NCBI GenBank assembly: GCA_944319875.1
Contig: CALUFR010000087.1
Location: 1 to 34,587, forward strand
DNA: 34,587 nt
Direction: 5' to 3'
From: an uncultured Bacteroides sp.
Lineage (GTDB): Bacteria > Bacteroidota > Bacteroidia > Bacteroidales > Bacteroidaceae
The notes beneath the pieces were generated by a model. It did not search any database, had not been told where the DNA came from, and saw nothing but the letters and a program-made list of their open reading frames with translations. Made by a program: the position numbers and the translations under genes. Below, one piece after another: positions 18,040 to 27,406 of this stretch (its first letter is position 1; the number at the start of each line of letters is the position of its first letter).

Positions 18040-18071
18040 TAAAGTTACAAAAAAAGTCGCAAACCGACAAA
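18040..18071 (-). promoter_or_regulatory. pepT-gcvT promoter
   Basis: On the minus strand: TTTG (18068-18071), 20-base spacer, TAACTTTA (18040-18047, one mismatch to TAnnTTTG). Start of transcription would be about 45 bases before the pepT ATG. Confidence 0.55.
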
Positions 18072-18116
18072 CGATTTACGACCCTTTTCCTTTATTTTCT
18101 TCTTACTATCTGTCAA

Positions 18117-19526
18117 TCAGAAACAACTGCTTCCATCGAAACAATGCGTGCAGAGCTTACACTTGGGCAGGCCGATGGACTCGACCAGCGTCTCCAGCTT
18201 GTTGAAGCGGAGGGAGGTGAAGCCGAAGCGCTCGCGCATGATTTCCACCATGCGCTCATACTCGGGCGAGCCGGTCGTGGCATACTTTTCGAGGTTCTTG
18301 TTCTCGTCGCCCTCCAGCTCCTTGATGATGCGGCGCGTCACGAGCTCCAGCGGACTCTTCGAGGCGGTGAAGCCGATGAAGGGGCAGGCATAGATGAGCG
18401 GCGGGCAGGCGATGCGGATGTGTACCTCCTTGGCGCCGTACTCGTAGAGCACCTTGACGTTGTCGCGGAGCTGCGTGCCGCGCACGATGGAGTCGTCGCA
18501 GAACAGCAGGCGCTTGCCCTGAAGCATGGCGCGGTTGGGTATCAGCTTCATCTTGGCCACGAGGCTGCGCATCTCCTGGCGGCTGGGAGTGAAGCTTCGG
18601 GGCCAGGTCGGTGTATATTTGGCGATGGCGCGGTGGTAAGGGATACCCTTGCCTTCAGCATAGCCCAAGGCCATGCCCACGCCCGAATCGGGGATGCCGC
18701 AGGCGCAATCCACTTCCGAGGTATCGGTCTGCCCCATCTTCAAGCCGCTGGTGAAGCGCACGTCCTCGACGTTGCGCCCTTCGTAGCACGACGTGGGGAA
18801 GCCGTAGTACACCCACAGGAAGGAGCACACCTGCATCCGTTCTTCCGGCTTGCGCATCTGCTCGATGCCGTCGGCACGCAGGCGGACAATCTCGCCGGGG
18901 CCGAGGTAGCGCTCCACCTCATAGTCGAGGTTGGGGAAGCTGCTGGACTCGCTGGTGGCCGCATACGCCCCCTCCTTGCGCCCGATGACAATCGGCGTGC
19001 GCCCCCACTTGTCGCGGGCGGCGATGATGCCGTCCTCCGTCAGCAGGAGCATGGAGCAGGAGCCCTTGATGCGGCGGTACACGTTCTCGATGCCCTCCAC
19101 GAAGTTCCGTCCCTGGATGATGAGCAGGGCAATCAGTTCCGTCTGATTGGTCTGGCCGGAGCTGAGTTCGGAGAAGTGCATGTTCTGCCGGAGCAGCTCT
19201 TCCTCCAGCTCGGTGATGTTCACAATCTTGGCCACCGTGACGATGGCGAAGCGCCCCAGATGGGAGTTCAGGATAATGGGTTGCGCGTCTGTGTCGCTGA
19301 TGATGCCGATGCCGGAGTTTCCCTTGAACTTGTCCAGCTCGTCTTCAAACTTCGTGCGGAAATAGGTACTTTCCAGGTTGTGGATGGAGCGGTTGAAGCT
19401 GTGCGCCTCCGCGTCGTAGGTGGCCATGCCGCCACGTTTCGTCCCTAAGTGGGAATTATAGTCTGTGCCGTAAAACAAATCAGTCACGCAACTTTTCTTG
19501 GCGACTGTACCGAAGAAACCTCCCAT
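18117..19526 (-). CDS. PurF-like amidophosphoribosyltransferase lacking the N-terminal nucleophile Cys
   Basis: 469 residues with the two-domain plan of glutamine PRPP amidotransferase, first step of purine synthesis (PRPP to phosphoribosylamine). The N terminus reads MGGFFGTV where PurF has (M)CG-[IV]-F-G, so Gly2 stands in for the catalytic Cys1 of the Ntn glutaminase; no alternative start supplies a Cys. Other glutaminase blocks are recognisable (SHLGTKRGGMATY, GRFAIVTVAKIVN, RDKWGRTPIVIG). The PRPP loop is intact: LLFCDDSIVRGTQLRDN. Cysteines aligned with the [4Fe-4S] ligands of B. subtilis PurF are kept: VCSFLWVYYGFPTS, YACPFIGF and CKLCTHCFDGSS. It could use free ammonia, receive it from a partner, or do another PRPP reaction. 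A true purF is presumably elsewhere. Not adjacent to other purine genes. Confidence 0.85.
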   Translation of the reverse strand: MGGFFGTVAKKSCVTDLFYGTDYNSHLGTKRGGMATYDAEAHSFNRSIHNLESTYFRTKFEDELDKFKGNSGIGIISDTDAQPIILNSHLGRFAIVTVAKIVNITELEEELLRQNMHFSELSSGQTNQTELIALLIIQGRNFVEGIENVYRRIKGSCSMLLLTEDGIIAARDKWGRTPIVIGRKEGAYAATSESSSFPNLDYEVERYLGPGEIVRLRADGIEQMRKPEERMQVCSFLWVYYGFPTSCYEGRNVEDVRFTSGLKMGQTDTSEVDCACGIPDSGVGMALGYAEGKGIPYHRAIAKYTPTWPRSFTPSRQEMRSLVAKMKLIPNRAMLQGKRLLFCDDSIVRGTQLRDNVKVLYEYGAKEVHIRIACPPLIYACPFIGFTASKSPLELVTRRIIKELEGDENKNLEKYATTGSPEYERMVEIMRERFGFTSLRFNKLETLVESIGLPKCKLCTHCFDGSSCF

Positions 19527-19584
19527 AGATTGTATTTCTTTTTAGATTTTACACGATTTGCACCCGTTGCCGGGGAAACGGCTG

Positions 19585-19592
19585 CAAAGGTA
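19585..19592 (-). promoter_or_regulatory. -7 element upstream of the PurF-like gene
   Basis: Minus-strand TACCTTTG matches TAnnTTTG exactly, about 58 bases before the start codon. No convincing -33. Confidence 0.45.
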
Positions 19593-19658
19593 CAAAATAA
19601 GTCGGCAGAGTGCATGCCGCTTCGCCTGTTTTTATGCAAAAAAAATGAGGAGGGGCGG

Positions 19659-19813
19659 TGATAAATGAGAATTTAGCGGGCTTTGCCCGCAATGGTTAAT
19701 GGTCAATGGTTAATGGTTAATACGTGGTAAAAGGACTCATGCGCAGCCCATTAACCATTAATCATTAACCATTAACCATTGCAGCCTTCGGCTGCTAAAT
19801 TATCATTTACCTC
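19659..19813. repeat. ~150 bp palindromic (MITE-like) element
   Basis: Two imperfect ~60 bp arms face each other around a ~28-base centre (19722-19749). The inner 33 bases of the arms (19689-19721 and 19750-19782), built from GGTTAAT tandem units, differ at two positions only. Outside them each arm carries a small hairpin (GCGGGC-ttt-GCCCGC at 19676-19690; GCAGCC-ttc-GGCTGC at 19781-19795) and then a related outer stretch (ATAAATGAGAATTTAGC on the left, reverse complement GTAAATGATAATTTAGC on the right). No coding capacity. This explains the left half of the 555-base gene-free stretch 19527-20081. Confidence 0.7.
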
Positions 19814-19823
19814 CGCATTCTCC

Positions 19824-19965
19824 TTTTCAGAACCCGTCTGAACGTTTTTCAGAAGCCGCCTGAAAGACTTTCAGGTAGTATTCTGAAAAGCTTTCAGGCC
19901 TTATCTGAAAAGCATTCAGGTTAGTACCTGAAAACCTTTCAGGTTACTTCTGAAAATCACCTGAA
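19824..19965. repeat. Six-unit 22-23 bp array of TTTCAG/CTGAAA half-sites
   Basis: TCAG motifs recur with the CAG at 19828, 19850, 19872, 19895, 19917 and 19940: spacings 22, 22, 23, 22, 23. Each unit has the form TTTCAG-(about 7-8)-CTGAAA, and neighbouring units form CTGAAAAGCTTTCAG-type palindromes, so opposite half-sites alternate about once per helical turn. Unit length is not a multiple of three and no reading frame persists. Lies between the 3' end of the GH97 gene and the palindromic element. The remaining bases up to 20081 show nothing further. Confidence 0.8.
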
Positions 19966-20081
19966 GACTTCTCTTTTGATTGTCAGCGCATTACCGACTT
20001 TCAGTGCTTCACTTTTTTGTTCGTCAGGGAAAGGCATAAGTGACAAATGGGGATTTAACTGTGGTGAAAAAGATAAAGAAT

Positions 20082-22256
<2,175 letters not shown>

Positions 22257-22270
22257 TTAATATCCGGTCA

Positions 22271-22278
22271 CAAAGATA
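22271..22278 (-). promoter_or_regulatory. -7 element of the GH97 gene
   Basis: Minus-strand TATCTTTG, an exact TAnnTTTG, 23 bases before the upstream ATG. No clear -33, which may mean activator dependence. Confidence 0.55.
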
Positions 22279-22334
22279 GGAAAAGGGAAAACGGCCACCG
22301 ACGGCGTCCGGAGAAAAAACGCCGGCGGCGTCCA

Positions 22335-22346
22335 GCAAACGTTTGC
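22335..22346. promoter_or_regulatory. LacI-type palindromic operator candidate
   Basis: GCAAACGTTTGC is a perfect 12-bp palindrome with the central CG typical of LacI-family operators. It lies between the divergent GH97 and nagA promoters, about 57 bp upstream of the GH97 -7 and about 93 bp upstream of the nagA -7. A direct repeat CGGCGTCC (22302-22309, 22326-22333) lies beside it. Confidence 0.5.
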
Positions 22347-22438
22347 ATAGTTCTCTCTTCCGCCCGTCCGTCAAAAGAATTTAGAGTATTTAATAGAAAA
22401 TACTTAAGAGGGAAACTTATTATTTAAAGGAAAGTGCG

Positions 22439-22446
22439 TATTTTTG
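22439..22446 (+). promoter_or_regulatory. -7 element of the nagA operon
   Basis: TATTTTTG fits TAnnTTTG; start about 34 bases before the nagA ATG at most. A small inverted repeat AGTATTT/AAATACT (22385-22391, 22398-22404) lies about 40 bases upstream. Confidence 0.55.
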
Positions 22447-22486
22447 CACTAACCAACAAAAACAATCACACTAACCACTAAATCCA

Positions 22487-23650
22487 ATGCTGACCCAACT
22501 CATCAATGCCCGCATCCTCACCCCCCAAGGGTGGCTGAAGGACGGCTCCGTGCTCATCAGAGACGGCAAGATACTGGAAGTAACCAATTGTGACCTGGCC
22601 GTCATAGGCGCCACGCTCATCGACGTCAAAGGCATGTACGTACTGCCCGGCGGCATCGAAATCCACGCCCACGGAGGCGGCGGGCGCGACTTCATGGAAT
22701 GCACCGAAGACGCTTTCCGCCAGGCCGTACAGACGCACATGAAATACGGGACGACCAGCATCTTCCCCACCCTGTCATCGTCCACCGTCCCCATGATAGA
22801 ACAGGCGGCCGAGACCTGCACGAAGCTGATGGCCGAGCCGGACAGCCCTATTCTGGGTCTCCACCTGGAAGGGCATTACTTCAACATGGCCATGGCCGGC
22901 GGCCAAATCCCGGAGAACATCAAAGATCCCGACCCGAACGAATACATCCCGCTCGTGGAACGCTGGTCGTGCATCAAGCGCTGGGACGCGGCTCCCGAAC
23001 TTCCGGGTGCCATCCAGTTCGGAAAATACATCTCCGGAAAAGGCATCCTGGCGGCCGTAGGCCACACGCAAGCCGAATTTGAAGACATCCTGGCCGCACA
23101 CGAGGCCGGCTATACCCACGCCACACACTTCTACAACGCCATGCCGGGCTTCCACAAACGCCGCGAGTACAAGTACGAAGGCACCGTGGAAAGCATCTAC
23201 CTGCTGGACGACATGACGGTGGAGGTAGTGGCCGACGGCATCCACGTGCCGCCCACCATCCTCCGGCTGGTGTACAGGATAAAGGGCGTGGAGCGCACCT
23301 GCCTCATCACCGACGCCCTGGCCTGCGCTGCCAGCGATAGCAAAGAGGCGTTCGACCCGCGCGTCATCATCGAGGACGGCGTGTGCAAGCTGGCCGACCG
23401 CTCCGCCCTGGCCGGAAGCATCGCCACGATGGACCGCCTGATCCGCACCGTCGTGCAGAAAGCGGACATCCCCCTGGCCGACGCCGTCCGCATGGTTTCC
23501 GAGACTCCGGCTAAAATCATGGGCGTGTACGACCGCAAGGGTTCGCTCCAGCGCGGCAAAGACGCCGACATCATCGTCATGGACGACAACCTGAACGTGC
23601 GGGCCGTATGGGCCATGGGCAAACTCGTGCCTGACACTTATACCCTATAA
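22487..23650 (+). CDS. nagA: N-acetylglucosamine-6-phosphate deacetylase
   Basis: Removes the acetyl group from GlcNAc-6-phosphate in the cytoplasm, giving glucosamine-6-phosphate for glycolysis or wall synthesis. 387 residues, usual length. Amidohydrolase motifs: IEIHAHGGGGRD (His60, His62), LHLEGHYFN (metal ligand Glu129), AVGHT (His193), THFYNAMPGF (His214), VVADGIHVPP (His253) and LITDALACA with catalytic Asp276, then LAGSIATMD. Followed after 48 bp by the NagB-like/PIG-L fusion, probably one operon. Confidence 0.95.
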   Translation: MLTQLINARILTPQGWLKDGSVLIRDGKILEVTNCDLAVIGATLIDVKGMYVLPGGIEIHAHGGGGRDFMECTEDAFRQAVQTHMKYGTTSIFPTLSSSTVPMIEQAAETCTKLMAEPDSPILGLHLEGHYFNMAMAGGQIPENIKDPDPNEYIPLVERWSCIKRWDAAPELPGAIQFGKYISGKGILAAVGHTQAEFEDILAAHEAGYTHATHFYNAMPGFHKRREYKYEGTVESIYLLDDMTVEVVADGIHVPPTILRLVYRIKGVERTCLITDALACAASDSKEAFDPRVIIEDGVCKLADRSALAGSIATMDRLIRTVVQKADIPLADAVRMVSETPAKIMGVYDRKGSLQRGKDADIIVMDDNLNVRAVWAMGKLVPDTYTL

Positions 23651-23698
23651 CACGAGCCCCTTACAACAACAATCCACTTACTTAATAACATACTATTT

Positions 23699-25690
23699 AT
23701 GAAGACAAATCTTAGCTCACAGATTACTCTGAACAGAGTGTCTACCAGGTACTACCGCCCGGAAAACGCTTTCGAGCGTTCCGTGCTGACAAGGCTGGAG
23801 AAAATCCCTACCGACATCTACGAGACCGTGGAAGAGGGTGTGGATCAGATAGCCCGCGACATAGCCCAGGTGATACGAGACAAACAAAAAGCCGGACGCT
23901 TCTGCGTATTGGCCCTGGCGGGAGGCAACTCGCCCCGCAACGTATATGCCGCCCTGGTGCGCATGCACCGCGAAGAAGGACTGAGCTTCCGCAACGTCAT
24001 CGTATTCAACCTCTACGAATACTATCCGCTGGCTCCCGACGCCGTCAATAGCAACCTCAACGCCCTGAAGGAAATGCTCCTCGACCATGTGGACATTGAC
24101 AAGCAGAACATCTTCAGCCCCGACGGCTCGATAGCCAAAGACACCATCTTCGAATATTGCCGCCTCTACGAGCAGCGCATCGAGAGCTTCGGAGGACTGG
24201 ATATCGCCCTGCTGGGCATCGGACGTGTGGGCAACATTGGCTTCAACGAGCCGGGATCCCGCCTGAACTCCACCACCCGACTGATCTTGCTCGACAACGC
24301 TTCGCGCAACGACGCCGCCAAGATCTTCGGAAACATAGACAGCACGCCGGTCAGCTCCATCACCATGGGTGTATCTACCATTCTGGCGGCCAAGAAGATT
24401 TACCTCATCGCCTGGGGTGAAGAGAAGGCCAAGATGGTGAAGGAGTGTGTGGAAGGTTCCATCACGGACACCATCCCGGCTTCCTACCTGCAGACCCACA
24501 ACAACGCCCACATTGTCACCGACCTCTCGGCGGCCTCCAACCTGACGCGCATCCAGCGTCCCTGGCTGGTGACTTCCTGCGAGTGGAACGACAAGCTCAT
24601 CCGTAGCGCCATCGTCTGGCTATGCCAGCTGACGGGCAAGCCTATCCTGAAGCTGACCAACAAGGATTACAACGAAAATGGCCTGAGCGAACTGCTGGCC
24701 CTCTATGGCTCTGCCTACAACGTGAACATCAAGATATTCAATGACCTGCAACACACCATCACCGGATGGCCGGGCGGCAAGCCGAACGCCGACGACACGT
24801 ATCGTCCCGAACGTGCCCTGCCCTACCCCAAGCGTGTCATCATCTTCTCGCCTCACCCCGACGACGACGTCATCTCCATGGGAGGCACCTTGCGCCGACT
24901 GGTGGAACAGGGTCACGATGTCCACGTGGCATACGAGACGAGCGGCAACATCGCCGTGGGCGACGAGGAGGTAATCCGCTTCCTGCACTTCATCAACGGC
25001 TTCAACCAGTTGTTCAATGATAGCGCGGATCAGGTCATCAACGAGAAATACGCCGAAATCCGCCAGTTCCTGCGCGAGAAGAAGGACGGCGACATGGACA
25101 CGCGCGACATCCTCACCATCAAGGGACTGATCCGTCGCGGCGAAGCACGCACCGCCTGCACCTACAACAATATCCCGCTGGATCATTGCCACTTCCTCGA
25201 CCTGCCTTTCTACGAGACGGGCAAGATACAGAAGAACCCCATCAGCGAAGCCGACATCGAAATCGTCCGCAACCTGTTGCGCGAAGTGAAGCCTCATCAG
25301 ATCTTTGTGGCCGGTGACCTGGCCGACCCGCACGGCACGCACCGCGTCTGCACCGACGCCGTATTCGCGGCTATCGACATGGAAAAGGAAGAGGGTGCCG
25401 AATGGCTGAAGGAGTGCCGCATCTGGATGTACCGCGGCGCATGGGCCGAATGGGAAATCGAGAACATCGAGATGGCCGTGCCCATCAGCCCCGAAGAACT
25501 ACGGGCCAAACGCAACTCCATCCTGAAGCACCAGAGCCAGATGGAAAGCGCTCCGTTCCTCGGCAACGACGAACGCCTCTTCTGGCAACGAAGCGAGGAT
25601 CGCAACCGTGCTACCGCCAACCTCTACAATAGCTTGGGATTGGCCAGCTACGAAGCGATGGAAGCGTTTGTAGAATACATTCCGCTATAA
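23699..25690 (+). CDS. NagB-like domain fused to PIG-L deacetylase; deaminase site degenerate
   Basis: 663 residues, usually annotated glucosamine-6-phosphate deaminase. Residues about 30-300 follow the NagB fold (LALAGGNSPRNVY, FNEPGSRLNSTTR), but key E. coli NagB residues are changed: the FNMDEY motif reads FNLYEY (Tyr106 for Asp72), and GVDGHIAFNE reads GRVGNIGFNE (Val177 for Asp141, Asn179 for His143); only Glu184 (Glu148) remains. Residues about 375-640 are a PIG-L/LmbE deacetylase domain with intact zinc motif SPHPDDD (His386, Asp388, Asp389) and a later DPHGTHR (His545, His548). PIG-L enzymes deacetylate GlcNAc-containing substrates. The likely activity is therefore deacetylation, with the NagB part binding or sensing a sugar phosphate (inference). 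Downstream of nagA. Confidence 0.85.
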   Translation: MKTNLSSQITLNRVSTRYYRPENAFERSVLTRLEKIPTDIYETVEEGVDQIARDIAQVIRDKQKAGRFCVLALAGGNSPRNVYAALVRMHREEGLSFRNVIVFNLYEYYPLAPDAVNSNLNALKEMLLDHVDIDKQNIFSPDGSIAKDTIFEYCRLYEQRIESFGGLDIALLGIGRVGNIGFNEPGSRLNSTTRLILLDNASRNDAAKIFGNIDSTPVSSITMGVSTILAAKKIYLIAWGEEKAKMVKECVEGSITDTIPASYLQTHNNAHIVTDLSAASNLTRIQRPWLVTSCEWNDKLIRSAIVWLCQLTGKPILKLTNKDYNENGLSELLALYGSAYNVNIKIFNDLQHTITGWPGGKPNADDTYRPERALPYPKRVIIFSPHPDDDVISMGGTLRRLVEQGHDVHVAYETSGNIAVGDEEVIRFLHFINGFNQLFNDSADQVINEKYAEIRQFLREKKDGDMDTRDILTIKGLIRRGEARTACTYNNIPLDHCHFLDLPFYETGKIQKNPISEADIEIVRNLLREVKPHQIFVAGDLADPHGTHRVCTDAVFAAIDMEKEEGAEWLKECRIWMYRGAWAEWEIENIEMAVPISPEELRAKRNSILKHQSQMESAPFLGNDERLFWQRSEDRNRATANLYNSLGLASYEAMEAFVEYIPL

Positions 25691-25712
25691 GTCTATCTGA
25701 ATCGGTAGATAC

Positions 25713-25811
25713 AAAAAAAGAGAGGGTGTATCAAAATGTAGAGAAGTATTCAAACTCCCCGGAGGAGGAGAGTTTAGTTACCACTTCATATTTTGATACA
25801 CCCTCTTTTTT
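25713..25811. terminator. Long hairpin between convergent operons, terminator or small palindromic element
   Basis: GAGGGTGTATCAAAAT (25722-25737) pairs perfectly with its complement at 25790-25805, extended by A/T runs on both sides. The 52-base interior can fold further (GAAGT/ACTTC; AAACTC/GAGTTT). It separates the nagA operon from the sulfatase gene and could terminate both. Confidence 0.75.
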
Positions 25812-25835
25812 ACACTTGCTTCTTTTCACCATGCC

Positions 25836-27395
25836 TTACACTTCGTCCGGCCAGGGGCAAAGTTTCCCCGTAGCCTTGAACGCGGGACGCTGGGCATCGA
25901 CCTTACGCAAATATTGCCCCAACTCCTTCGACAGGCGGCGCACCACGTCGGGATGAGCCTCGGCCACATTGCGCTTCTCGCTGATATCCTCGGTGATGTT
26001 AAACAATTCCTTGCGCCCGGTTTCGTAATAGTACACCAGCTTCCAGTCGTCTTTGCGGATAGCGCAATTCAGGTTGATACCCGGTCCGTCGTTGCCCCAG
26101 ATGTTCGGGAAATTCCACACCAACGCACGCCCTTCCGACGGGTCACCCGTGCCTTTCAGCAAGGGCATGAAGCTCACGCCGTCCACCGGCCCGGTGGTCT
26201 CATACTTCTCCACGCCCGCCATTTCGAGCAACGTGGGATAAAAGTCCTCTATCATCACGTACTTGTCGCAACGGCTTCCGGGTTTCACGACGCCCGGCCA
26301 GCGCACAATCATCGGCTCGCGGATGCCGCCCTCGTACAAAGAACCCTTGCCGCTATTCAACGGAGCGTTCTGCGTATGCGGCACGCCGTCCCTCCAATAA
26401 GGTTCCGCCGCCAGTCCGCCGTTGTCACTCATGAAAAGGAAGACGGTGTTGTCCGCCTCGCCGTTCTTCTCCAGCCAGTCCATCAGGTCGCCCAGACTCT
26501 TGTCCATGCCCTCGATGAGGGAGGCGTAAGCCGCGTCCTTGTCGCTCAGCCCCTTGCGCACATACTTGGGGAAGAAACGCATGTCCTTGTCCAGCGGCAC
26601 GTGGATGGCATAGTGGGCCATGTAGAGGAAGAAAGGCTGGTTGTACTTCTTCGCCTTGTCCAACGCCTTGACCGCCTCGCGGGTCAACGCCTCGGTAGCG
26701 AAAGTGCCCGTGCCCCAGTAGTCCTCCAAGCCGGGGATGGACATCAGCGACGTAGGTTTCCCGTCGCGGGTATGCCCGTAGTTCCGTTCGCTCAGGTAAG
26801 AAGCCAGTCCTCCCGCCGCATGTCCGGCGATGTTCACCTCGAAGCCCCAGTGAGTCGGATTCTCGGCGGGTGTGTCGATGGCTCCCCAGTGTGCCTTGCC
26901 GCAATGGATGGTGTGGTAGCCGCTCCGGCGCAGGAGGTCTACGAAGGAAGTACCCACATAAGTATTGGATATTCCCTCCACCTGGCTCACGCCGTTGTAG
27001 TTCCAGTCGGGCAAGTCCATGGTCTCGCTCTTGCGGTCCGTCGTCTTGTCGCGCTCCAGCGTCCAGTTGGTCACACGGTGGCGCGCGTTGTTGGCACCGG
27101 TTATCAGGCTACACCGGGTAGCGGAACTGATGTTGCACGCATACGCCTGGGTGAACATCATGCCCTGCCCGGCCAGGCGCTCCATGTTGGGCGTCTCATA
27201 CATCTCGTTATAAGGAGTCTTCTGTGTCCAGAAAGGAAGAGACGTGTCCTGCCATCCCATGTCGTCCACCAGAAACAGAATGATGTTCGGCCGTTTCTGT
27301 TCCCCCGCCGGAGGGGCATCCGTTGCCGGGCCGTCATTTGCCAAGGAGGCCAACGGCGACAAGGACAATGCTGTCAAAAGGTATTTATAATCCAT
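25836..27395 (-). CDS. Secreted S1-family sulfatase, Ser-type formylglycine site
   Basis: Removes sulfate esters from glycans, in the periplasm or at the cell surface. 519 residues with a short signal peptide (about 1-20). Metal-site RPNIILFLVDDMGWQD (Asp44, Asp45). The active-site signature reads S-S-A-T-R (90-94) followed by CSLITG, so Ser90 would be converted to formylglycine by an anaerobic radical-SAM maturase (anSME); Ala replaces the usual Pro at +2. Further conserved blocks: HCGKAHWG, FLYMAHYAIHVP, FMSDNGG and GKGSLYEGGIREP. Substrate group cannot be read from the sequence. Starts 11 bp after the GH29 stop, last gene of the susC operon. Confidence 0.93.
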   Translation of the reverse strand: MDYKYLLTALSLSPLASLANDGPATDAPPAGEQKRPNIILFLVDDMGWQDTSLPFWTQKTPYNEMYETPNMERLAGQGMMFTQAYACNISSATRCSLITGANNARHRVTNWTLERDKTTDRKSETMDLPDWNYNGVSQVEGISNTYVGTSFVDLLRRSGYHTIHCGKAHWGAIDTPAENPTHWGFEVNIAGHAAGGLASYLSERNYGHTRDGKPTSLMSIPGLEDYWGTGTFATEALTREAVKALDKAKKYNQPFFLYMAHYAIHVPLDKDMRFFPKYVRKGLSDKDAAYASLIEGMDKSLGDLMDWLEKNGEADNTVFLFMSDNGGLAAEPYWRDGVPHTQNAPLNSGKGSLYEGGIREPMIVRWPGVVKPGSRCDKYVMIEDFYPTLLEMAGVEKYETTGPVDGVSFMPLLKGTGDPSEGRALVWNFPNIWGNDGPGINLNCAIRKDDWKLVYYYETGRKELFNITEDISEKRNVAEAHPDVVRRLSKELGQYLRKVDAQRPAFKATGKLCPWPDEV

Positions 27396-27406
27396 AGGTC
27401 ACTTTA

